Shown here: positions 1 to 5,741 of the stretch, piece by piece
How positions within the stretch are numbered: position 1 is the stretch's first letter
How the letters are laid out: each line of letters begins with the position of its first letter
NCBI GenBank assembly: GCA_934378025.1
Contig: CAKRPM010000071.1
Coordinates: 1 to 6,775 of the forward strand
DNA from: an uncultured Eubacteriales bacterium
Lineage (GTDB): Bacteria; Bacillota; Clostridia; Oscillospirales; QAKW01
Reading direction: 5' to 3'
Length of the DNA: 6,775 bases
Notes under the pieces: generated by a model
What the model was told of the DNA's origin: nothing
Databases searched by the model: none
The model's input: only the letters and a program-made list of their open reading frames with translations
Position numbers and translations under genes: made by a program

Positions 1-722
1 GTGCAAATTTCGGCGCAGTGGATGTTTTGCGCCCGAACGCCCGCGTTCAAAAGCACCAGCTCAAGCGCTCGCCATAAATTCAGCAGATATTTCTCCCCCT
101 TGGGGGTAAAAAGATTTTGCTCGCCCCACCGATCGGTAAAGGCGTCATAAACGTCCCGTCCGACCTCAAAGCAGCACGGCCCGATGCAGGGGCCGATGGC
201 GGCAATGACGTTTTTCGGATCGGTACCGTAGCGCTCGGTCATGGAATGTACGGCCTTGGCGCCGATGCCCGCCAGCGTGCCGCGCCAACCCGAATGAACG
301 GCGGCGACCGCCTTTTTTACAGGGTCGGCCAGCAAAATGCCGCCGCAATCCGCCGTAAACGCCGCAAGCGGTGTTTCGGGCAGGTCGGTGATCAGTCCGT
401 CCGCGGCGGCAAAATCGCTTTGCTTGGTCATGCCCATGCCGGCGCGGTTCTCCTCCACGGGCAGCACGTCCGTTTGATGCACCTGCTTTGTAAGGGTAAA
501 GCGGGGCAGGCAAAATCCCTCCGCCTGACACAAACGACGGTAATTTTCCGCAACCGCCGTCCGATCTTCCCGGGAAAAAGACAAATTCATTGTACCGAGA
601 TAGCCCTGACTGACCCCGCCGTGCCGCGTGGTAAAGCAATGGCGGACAAATCCCGCCTCGTCCAGCGCCTTGCAGTGCAGCGTAACAACCTCTTTGGTTT
701 TTTGAAAATAAAAATCACTCAT
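1..722 (-). CDS. pgeF: PgeF/YfiH-family (LACC1-like) peptidoglycan editing factor, C-terminus cut by window edge
   Basis: I translated this from the minus strand: 240 complete codons plus two bases (AC, so residue 241 is Thr). Family motifs are clear: TTRHGGVS (31-38), KQVHQTD (79-85), TADC (123-126), VHSGWRG (142-148) and IGPCIGPCCFEV (176-187). The three expected metal ligands are present as His82, Cys126 and His143. The break falls inside the C-terminal Cys-Thr motif (Cys240-Thr241), so only about the last 25-35 residues of a roughly 265-residue protein should be missing. Members are cytoplasmic. E. coli YfiH removes misincorporated L-Ser from UDP-MurNAc-peptide precursors; relatives show purine nucleoside phosphorylase or polyphenol oxidase activity, so the in vivo substrate here is uncertain. 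One oddity is CGGILLADP after the catalytic Cys, where a Cys-x-Pro pattern is usual. The ATG at 722 lies about 30 residues before TTRHGGVS, as expected, and no better start exists before Met45. It lacks a Shine-Dalgarno. It is divergent from mnmE. Confidence 0.93.
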   Translation of the reverse strand, partial: MSDFYFQKTKEVVTLHCKALDEAGFVRHCFTTRHGGVSQGYLGTMNLSFSREDRTAVAENYRRLCQAEGFCLPRFTLTKQVHQTDVLPVEENRAGMGMTKQSDFAAADGLITDLPETPLAAFTADCGGILLADPVKKAVAAVHSGWRGTLAGIGAKAVHSMTERYGTDPKNVIAAIGPCIGPCCFEVGRDVYDAFTDRWGEQNLFTPKGEKYLLNLWRALELVLLNAGVRAQNIHCAEIC

Positions 723-728
723 GCTCTT

Positions 729-757
729 ATTATATACGATAACTTTCAAATTGACAA
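729..757 (-). promoter_or_regulatory. Sigma-A-type promoter of pgeF, apparently leaderless
   Basis: On the minus strand, TTGTCA (757-752, one mismatch to TTGACA) is followed by exactly 17 bases and a perfect TATAAT (734-729). Six bases then separate the -10 from the ATG, so the expected transcription start falls at or within a base or two of the A of the pgeF ATG (722). The -35 overlaps that of the divergent mnmE promoter. This is inferred from sequence match; no start site was measured. Confidence 0.75.
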
Positions 758-779
758 GTGAGAACGAAAATTATATAAT
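751..779 (+). promoter_or_regulatory. Consensus sigma-A-type promoter of the mnmE-mnmG-rsmG operon
   Basis: TTGACA (751-756), a 17-base spacer and TATAAT (774-779) match the housekeeping consensus at all 12 positions with ideal spacing. The expected start near 786 gives a leader of about 25 bases, with a purine-rich GAGAGGGGG stretch (796-804) as ribosome binding site before the ATG at 812. Such a promoter is predicted to be strong and not to need an activator. Its -35 shares five base pairs with the -35 of the opposing pgeF promoter. Confidence 0.88.
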
Positions 780-811
780 AAACTTTTGTAAAGAAGAGAG
801 GGGGCGGACCT

Positions 812-2161
812 ATGAAAACCATTTGTGCAATTTCCACGCCGCGCGGCGTGGGCGGTATCGGCGTAATACGCGTCAGTGGGGAAAGCGCGATTGAAATTTG
901 TGAAAAAATCGTATTTCCCGGCCGCCCCTTGCATGAAATTGAATCGGGGCGAACGGTGTTTGCCCGGGTCAAGGACGGCGGACAGACCGTGGATGAAATC
1001 ATGGTCAGCGTTTTCCGCGGGCCGCACTGCTTTACCGGGGAGGATACGGTGGAGCTGTCCTGCCACGGCGGCATGTACATTTTAAATCGGGTGATTACGC
1101 TGCTGCTTCGCGCAGGGTGCGCGCCGGCGGCGGCGGGCGAATTTACCAAACGCGCGTTTTTAAACGGAAAAATGGATTTGACTCAGGCGGAAGCGGTGAT
1201 TGATTTAATTCATGCGGACAGTCGGCTGCAGGCGTCGGGGGCGCTGCGGCAGATGGACGGACTGCTCGGCCGAAAAATGAACGCGGTGCGCGACTGCCTG
1301 ATCGAAGTGAATACGGAAATTATGGCGTATGTGGACTATCCGGAGGAAACCATCGGTGAAATTGACGAGGATTCGATAAAACGGCGGCTGACGGAAAGCG
1401 CCGCGCAGCTTTCGCGCCTGGCGGCGTCCTTTGAACGCGGGCAGGTCATTCGCGACGGTATTGCGACGGTCATTGCAGGGCGCCCCAACGTCGGCAAAAG
1501 TACGCTGATGAATTTGCTTTTGCAGCGGGATAAGAGCATTGTAACCGATACGGCGGGTACGACCAGAGATTTGGTGGAGGATCGCGCGGTATTGGGCGAC
1601 ATGGTGCTGCATCTGACCGATACGGCGGGGATTCATGAAACCGGAGATAAAGTGGAGCAAATCGGCGTTGCCCGTGCGCGAGACGCCGCCCGATCGGCGC
1701 AGCTGGTATTGCTGGTGATAGATGTCAGTCGGCCGCTGACCGAAGAGGACTTTGAAATCTTTGAGCTCTGTCGGGACAAATGCACCGTACTGATCGCCAA
1801 CAAAACCGACTGCGGGGAAGCCGCGGATTTATCAAAAGTGCCTTTTGAGCATATCGTGCCGATGAGTGCGAAGCGGGAACAGGGACTGGAAATGTTGACC
1901 GAAACCGTGCGCACGTTGTTTTTGGGAGAGGCCTTTGACGAGGAGGAAACCTTGTTGACCAACCAACGGCAGCGGGCGGCGGTGCTGTCCGCACTGGAGA
2001 GTGTGCAGGCGGCGGCTGCGGCGATGTCGGCGGGGTTCACGCCCGATTTGGTGAGTGTGGATATCGAAAATGCGGCGCAGGCGTTGGGAGAGTTGACCGG
2101 CCAAAATGTAAGAGAACAAATGATAGAGGATATTTTTTCGAGATTTTGCGTGGGGAAATAA
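812..2161 (+). CDS. mnmE: tRNA modification GTPase MnmE (TrmE)
   Basis: This is a 449-residue protein, normal length for the family. With MnmG it builds the carboxymethylaminomethyl (or aminomethyl) group at C5 of wobble uridine 34 in tRNAs reading two-fold degenerate codons, using a formyl-tetrahydrofolate-type one-carbon donor. The N-terminal folate-binding domain opens with TICAISTPRGVGGIGV (3-18). A helical domain then surrounds an inserted G domain: G1 GRPNVGKST (223-231), potassium-binding G2 loop GTTRD (249-253), G3 DTAG (270-273), G4 NKTD (330-333), and a probable G5 SAK (352-354). The protein ends FCVGK, retaining the conserved C-terminal cysteine (Cys446). All catalytic elements are intact. 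The start is secure: it matches the family N-terminus and has a purine-rich ribosome binding site (GAGAGGGGG). First gene of the operon, it stops 3 bp before mnmG. Usual upstream neighbours (yidC, jag) are absent; divergent pgeF is there instead. Confidence 0.98.
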   Translation: MKTICAISTPRGVGGIGVIRVSGESAIEICEKIVFPGRPLHEIESGRTVFARVKDGGQTVDEIMVSVFRGPHCFTGEDTVELSCHGGMYILNRVITLLLRAGCAPAAAGEFTKRAFLNGKMDLTQAEAVIDLIHADSRLQASGALRQMDGLLGRKMNAVRDCLIEVNTEIMAYVDYPEETIGEIDEDSIKRRLTESAAQLSRLAASFERGQVIRDGIATVIAGRPNVGKSTLMNLLLQRDKSIVTDTAGTTRDLVEDRAVLGDMVLHLTDTAGIHETGDKVEQIGVARARDAARSAQLVLLVIDVSRPLTEEDFEIFELCRDKCTVLIANKTDCGEAADLSKVPFEHIVPMSAKREQGLEMLTETVRTLFLGEAFDEEETLLTNQRQRAAVLSALESVQAAAAAMSAGFTPDLVSVDIENAAQALGELTGQNVREQMIEDIFSRFCVGK

Positions 2162-2164
2162 GAC

Positions 2165-4042
2165 ATGTATAAAATGGACGAACAATTTGATGTAGTCGTC
2201 GTCGGCGCGGGACATGCGGGGATTGAAGCCGGGCTGGCGGCGGCAAGACTCGGCTGTCGGGTAGGGGTGTTTACCATCCAGCTGGACGCGGTGGGGAATA
2301 TGCCCTGCAATCCCTCCATCGGCGGTACCGCCAAGGGGCATTTGGTGCGGGAAATCGACGCGCTGGGCGGGGAAATGGCCAAGGCGGCGGACGCGACGTT
2401 TTTGCAAAGCCGCATGTTGAATTTGGGCAAAGGCCCCGCCGTTCATTCCCTTCGGGTGCAGTCCGATCGGATTGCCTATCGCACTTATATGAAGCATACG
2501 CTGGAACGTCAGACGGGGCTGCGGCTGCTGCAGGGCGAGATTGTGGACATCACCCGAGAGGACGGAAAAATCACCGGTGTGGTGACCAAACTCGGCGCAT
2601 GGTATGCCGCCCGCGCCGTTGTGCTGGCAAGCGGCACCTATTTAAAAGGACGGATTATTGTCGGCGATGTGTGCTATGAGGGCGGGCCGGACGGTATGTA
2701 TGCCGCCACGGCGCTTTCCGATAGACTTCGGGCCATGGGGGTACGCCTTCGCTGCTTTAAAACGGGGACGCCGCCGCGCGTCAATCGCCGCAGCATCGAT
2801 TTTTCCGAAACCGAGGTGCAGTACGGGGACGAGCCGGTGGAGCCGTTTTCCTTTGAAACAGAGGGAACGCTGGAAAATAAAGTGGTTTGCCATTTGACCT
2901 ATACCAATCCGAAAACGCATAAAATCATTTTGGACAATCTGCATCTTTCACCGCTGTACAGCGGGCTGATCGAGGGCGTCGGGCCGCGTTACTGCCCGAG
3001 CATCGAAACCAAGGTGGAGCGGTTTAAGGACAAAGACCGTCATCAGATTTTTATTGAACCGTGCGGCTTGGAAACGGAGGAAATGTATATTCAGGGGCTG
3101 TCCTCCTCCATGCCCGAGCATGTGCAGCTGGCGTTTTTGCACACCATGGCGGGGCTGGAGCATGCCGAAATGATGCGCCCGGCGTACGCGATTGAATACG
3201 ATTGCGCCGATCCTACGCAGCTGGACGCGTCGCTTTCGTTTAAAGAAATTCCGGGGCTGTACGGCGCCGGTCAGTTTAACGGATCGTCCGGTTATGAAGA
3301 GGCGGCGGCGCAAGGGCTGATCGCCGGCATCAATGCCGCGCGCTTTGTGCAGAAAAAATCGCCGTTTGTGTTGGATCGCAGCACTTCGTATATCGGTACG
3401 CTGATTGACGATTTGGTAACCAAGGGGACGGAGGAACCGTATCGCATGATGACCTCGCGCAGCGAGTACAGATTGTTGCTGCGGCAAGACAATGCGGATA
3501 TGCGCCTGACGCCGCTCGGATATGAGCTGGGGCTGATTTCAAAGGCGCGTTATGAAAAATTTATTGCCAAAAGGGCGCACATCGAGGCGGAAATCGATCG
3601 CCTGGAGCATACCTACCTTTCCGAAAAAAACGAAGCCGTACAGGCATTGCTTTTGCAAAAGGGAACCCCCGCCCTGAAATCCGGGGCTTCATTGGGCGAC
3701 CTATTGCGCCGACCGCAGATTACTTATGAGGATTTGGCCTCGGTGGATCCCGACCGTCCCGTCCTGACGGCGGCGGAACGCCGGCAGGCGGAAATCGCGC
3801 TTAAATACAAAGGATATATCGACAAACAGCAACAGCAAATCGAGCACTTTTTAAAGCTGGAGGAAAAGCGGCTGCCGGAGGACATTGACTATAATGATCT
3901 GCACGGTCTGCGCCTGGAAGCGCGTCAAAAGCTGACGGCCATCCGTCCCGGCAATATCGGGCAGGCAAGCCGCATCAGCGGCGTCAGTCCCGCAGATATC
4001 AGCGTGCTGATGATTTATCTGGAGGCGGGGGAGAAAAAATGA
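2165..4042 (+). CDS. mnmG: tRNA uridine-5-carboxymethylaminomethyl(34) synthesis enzyme MnmG (GidA)
   Basis: This 625-residue FAD-dependent partner of MnmE is of full family length. The dinucleotide-binding motif GAGHAG lies at 14-19. The two catalytic cysteines are both present: Cys48 in NMPCNPSIGGTAKG and Cys277 in GPRYCPSIETK. The C-terminal MnmE/tRNA-binding domain is intact, with RPGNIGQASRISGVSPADIS near the end. It supplies the flavin and NADH-dependent chemistry of wobble-uridine modification in a heterotetrameric complex with MnmE, which fits the two genes lying 3 bp apart. I used the ATG at 2165, which has GGGGA 9 bases upstream; an in-frame ATG at 2174 would remove only MYK and cannot be excluded. 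The stop overlaps the rsmG start in ATGA. Confidence 0.98.
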   Translation: MYKMDEQFDVVVVGAGHAGIEAGLAAARLGCRVGVFTIQLDAVGNMPCNPSIGGTAKGHLVREIDALGGEMAKAADATFLQSRMLNLGKGPAVHSLRVQSDRIAYRTYMKHTLERQTGLRLLQGEIVDITREDGKITGVVTKLGAWYAARAVVLASGTYLKGRIIVGDVCYEGGPDGMYAATALSDRLRAMGVRLRCFKTGTPPRVNRRSIDFSETEVQYGDEPVEPFSFETEGTLENKVVCHLTYTNPKTHKIILDNLHLSPLYSGLIEGVGPRYCPSIETKVERFKDKDRHQIFIEPCGLETEEMYIQGLSSSMPEHVQLAFLHTMAGLEHAEMMRPAYAIEYDCADPTQLDASLSFKEIPGLYGAGQFNGSSGYEEAAAQGLIAGINAARFVQKKSPFVLDRSTSYIGTLIDDLVTKGTEEPYRMMTSRSEYRLLLRQDNADMRLTPLGYELGLISKARYEKFIAKRAHIEAEIDRLEHTYLSEKNEAVQALLLQKGTPALKSGASLGDLLRRPQITYEDLASVDPDRPVLTAAERRQAEIALKYKGYIDKQQQQIEHFLKLEEKRLPEDIDYNDLHGLRLEARQKLTAIRPGNIGQASRISGVSPADISVLMIYLEAGEKK

Positions 4043-4743
4043 ATTTTGAGGACAAGCTTTCTGCGGCACTGGCACAGTTTTCTCTGTCGCCGCAGCAAAT
4101 TCACCTTATGGCGGCCTTTAACGATGTTTTGCTGCGGGTGAATGAGCAGCTGAATTTAACCGCCGTGACCGATGCGGATGAAATGGTGCAAAAGCATTAT
4201 GTCGATTCGCTGCTGGGATTGAAAACGGGCGAAATCGGCGAAACGGTGCTGGATGTGGGATGCGGCGCGGGCTTTCCGAGCGTGCCGCTGATGATTGCCC
4301 ATCCCGCACGCTTTACGTTGTTGGACGCGCTGCAAAAGCGCCTGGATTTTATTCAAGGGGCGCTGGACGAAATCGGCGGTCCGCAGCCGATGCTTTTGCA
4401 TGGACGCGCCGAGCAGTACGGACGGGAGCCGGGCTTTCGGGAGCAGTATGATACGGTGGTGGCGCGCGCAGTGGCGGGGCTGGATATACTGGCGGAATAT
4501 TGCCTGCCGTTTGTGAAAGTCGGCGGCGTCTTTTTGGCCTATAAAGGGCCGGGCGGCAGGGCGGAGGCCGAGCAGGCAGAAGGCGCGCTTTTGCAGCTGG
4601 GCGGTCGATTGGAGCGAACCGAAACCTTTACGCTTTCAAATGATCAAAAGCGGGAAATTTTGATCATTCGAAAAATTGCGCCCACGCCGGAGCGTTTCCC
4701 GAGGACCAGCAAAAAAATCAAAACGCGTCCGCTCGGACGATAA
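4039..4743 (+). CDS. rsmG: 16S rRNA (guanine-N7) methyltransferase RsmG (GidB)
   Basis: This 234-residue protein is at the usual length of the family. It is a class I SAM-dependent methyltransferase that methylates N7 of G527 (E. coli numbering) in the 530 loop of 16S rRNA; loss of the enzyme is known to give low-level streptomycin resistance. Visible family signatures are LNLTAVTD (38-45), KHYVDSLLGL (52-61), the SAM motif LDVGCGAGFPSVPL (71-84), HGRAEQ (121-126), VVARAVA (140-146) and the basic proline-containing tail TPERFPR...KTRPLG. The ATG lies within the last codons of mnmG (4-bp ATGA overlap), with GGGGGAG just upstream, so translation is probably coupled to mnmG. It is the last gene of the operon. 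The chromosome-partitioning genes often found next (noc/parA/parB) do not follow. Confidence 0.97.
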   Translation: MNFEDKLSAALAQFSLSPQQIHLMAAFNDVLLRVNEQLNLTAVTDADEMVQKHYVDSLLGLKTGEIGETVLDVGCGAGFPSVPLMIAHPARFTLLDALQKRLDFIQGALDEIGGPQPMLLHGRAEQYGREPGFREQYDTVVARAVAGLDILAEYCLPFVKVGGVFLAYKGPGGRAEAEQAEGALLQLGGRLERTETFTLSNDQKREILIIRKIAPTPERFPRTSKKIKTRPLGR

Positions 4744-4747
4744 ATCG

Positions 4748-4789
4748 AAAACGGAGCCGTAAAAACAGCTGTTTTTACGGCTCCGTTTT
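4748..4789. terminator. Perfect 42-bp palindrome, bidirectional intrinsic terminator
   Basis: The two halves are exact reverse complements around the centre 4768/4769, giving a 19-bp stem with the loop AGCT. Each arm starts with AAAA and ends with TTTT, so either transcript makes a GC-rich stem (CGGAGCCG pairing with CGGCTCCG) followed by a short U tract. It starts 5 bases after the rsmG stop and ends 24 bases before the end of the convergent deacetylase gene, so it should terminate both. The U tract is only four long in each direction, so read-through is possible. Confidence 0.93.
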
Positions 4790-4812
4790 GTCGTGCGGAG
4801 AGAAGTGCTTTT

Positions 4813-5595
4813 TTACAGATTGGCAATGCTGTCAAAGGTGTAGCCGTCCGCACGCATTTTGTCAATATATTCGCCCAAAATATCGGCGTTGGTACGGGAG
4901 ACGGAGTGCAGCAATAATACCGCGCCGTTATGCGTGCGCGAGATAATTTTGTTGAGCGCCGCCTGCCGATCGGGCTGTTTGGCGGTGTCCCAGTCATAAT
5001 AAGCAAAGCTCCAAAAAACGCTTTTAATGCCCAGCTTTTCGTTATAGTCCAGCGCTTGTCTGGAAAAGCGGCCGCAGGGGAAGCGGAAGTAGACGGTAGG
5101 CGTGGCGCCCGCCTCGGTGACCAGTTTGTCCCAACCGCGAATTTGCTCTTTGTATTTTTCAAAATCCGTCAGCCGGCTCATGTCGGCATGGGACAGCGAA
5201 TGATTGCCCAAAACATGGCCTTCGCTGGAAATGCGGCACACAAGCTCGGCATTGTTCTTTACAAAGTTGCCGTCCACAAAAAATGCGGCGCTGACCTTCT
5301 TTTCTTTTAGCGTGTCCAAAATATCGGCCATGCAGCCGTTGTCATAACCGGCGTCAAAGGTCAGATACAGCTTTTTTTCGTCCTTATTGCCCAAGGCAAT
5401 GACGCTTTTATATTCATTTAAAAATGTTGCCTCGGGGATCAGCGCGGGCTGTTCATGGGTTTCGTTGGGCTTAAAATACCAGTCGTAGGACGTGCTCTCT
5501 CCGCTGGCGGCGGCCATCAGCACCAGCGGGGTGCAGGCAATCAGTACGGGGAGTAGGATAAAGATTATTACATTGCTCAGCGTATTTTTTTTCAA
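4813..5595 (-). CDS. pdaA: PdaA-like polysaccharide (peptidoglycan) deacetylase, membrane-anchored or secreted
   Basis: With the TTG at 5595 as start this is a 260-residue NodB/CE4-type deacetylase. A basic N-terminus (MKKN) precedes a hydrophobic segment (about 8-29), an uncleaved anchor or signal peptide; LIAC (18-21) also fits a lipobox loosely. The catalytic motifs appear in order: LTFDAGYDNG (78-87, base Asp81), NHSLSH (131-136, His132/His136), FRFPCGRFS (170-178, Arg171), FWSFAYYDW (194-202) and LLLHS (227-231). The pattern TFDxGYxNG plus FWSxAxxDW resembles B. subtilis PdaA, which deacetylates MurNAc residues to form muramic delta-lactam in spore cortex. The second Asp of the classic TFDD is Ala82 here; PdaA also departs there. 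Longer in-frame starts exist (TTG at 5670) but run over the typA promoter and lack a ribosome binding site. Spore role is inferred; another CE4 wall deacetylase is the alternative. Confidence 0.88.
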   Translation of the reverse strand: MKKNTLSNVIIFILLPVLIACTPLVLMAAASGESTSYDWYFKPNETHEQPALIPEATFLNEYKSVIALGNKDEKKLYLTFDAGYDNGCMADILDTLKEKKVSAAFFVDGNFVKNNAELVCRISSEGHVLGNHSLSHADMSRLTDFEKYKEQIRGWDKLVTEAGATPTVYFRFPCGRFSRQALDYNEKLGIKSVFWSFAYYDWDTAKQPDRQAALNKIISRTHNGAVLLLHSVSRTNADILGEYIDKMRADGYTFDSIANL

Positions 5596-5599
5596 AATT

Positions 5600-5607
5600 A
5601 TCACCTC
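5600..5607 (-). promoter_or_regulatory. Shine-Dalgarno that decides the TTG start of the deacetylase
   Basis: On the minus strand GAGGTGAT (5607-5600) complements eight consecutive bases of the 16S rRNA 3' end. It lies four bases before the TTG at 5595, six if counted from GAGGTG. No ATG or GTG start candidate with comparable support is nearby, so this site is the main reason for choosing the uncommon TTG codon. Confidence 0.85.
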
Positions 5608-5629
5608 GGTTTTATCCTGCGTCGGAAAG

Positions 5630-5644
5630 CGGAAAATTATTCCG
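5630..5644. repeat. Short perfect inverted repeat in the deacetylase-typA divergent gap
   Basis: CGGAA, five bases, TTCCG. It lies in the predicted untranslated leader or promoter region of the deacetylase gene and is followed on the plus strand by seven T (5645-5651). It could be an operator half-site pair or a weak hairpin. Five-bp stems arise by chance often, so function is unproven. I see no convincing -35/-10 pair for the deacetylase in this gap. Confidence 0.3.
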
Positions 5645-5664
5645 TTTTTTTCAAAAATAAGGGC

Positions 5665-5693
5665 TTGCAAAGGCGGGTCAGATGTGATAAAAT
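5665..5693 (+). promoter_or_regulatory. Extended -10 promoter of typA
   Basis: TTGCAA (5665-5670, 4 of 6 matches) and TAAAAT (5688-5693, 5 of 6) are separated by exactly 17 bases, and the -10 carries the extended TGN element (TGA, 5685-5687). The predicted start near 5700 leaves a leader of about 42 bases before the typA ATG. This is a sequence prediction only. Confidence 0.65.
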
Positions 5694-5741
5694 ACTAAGG
5701 TTATGAATAGAGAAGAAAATTAAAGCAAACGGTGAGTGAAA

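Noticed and set aside
117..761. A 214-codon open frame on the plus strand
   Set aside because: It lies opposite pgeF, whose minus-strand frame carries all family motifs; the plus frame has no recognisable domain and no ribosome binding site. It also runs across both promoters.
1633..2430. A 265-codon open frame on the minus strand across the mnmE-mnmG junction
   Set aside because: It spans the boundary of two certain genes on the other strand. It is rich in Ser, Ala and Pro without domain signals, typical of a shadow frame in GC-rich coding DNA.
1832..2497. A 221-codon open frame on the minus strand
   Set aside because: It overlaps the same two genes and the other shadow frame, and its composition (His, Arg, Gln rich) reflects the opposite strand's codon use.
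2948..3487. A 179-codon open frame on the minus strand inside mnmG
   Set aside because: It is wholly contained in mnmG, which is intact; no start signal or known motif.
5645..5651. T run after the inverted repeat 5630-5644 read as a plus-strand terminator
   Set aside because: The stem is only five base pairs and AT-containing, and no plus-strand gene ends upstream of it; the nearest upstream plus-strand gene already ends at the palindrome 4748-4789.
5703..5723. Six-codon ATG-to-TAA frame (MNREEN) in the typA leader
   Set aside because: It begins about three bases after the predicted transcription start with no Shine-Dalgarno, and such short frames are frequent by chance in AT-rich leaders. 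I found no attenuator hairpin after it.
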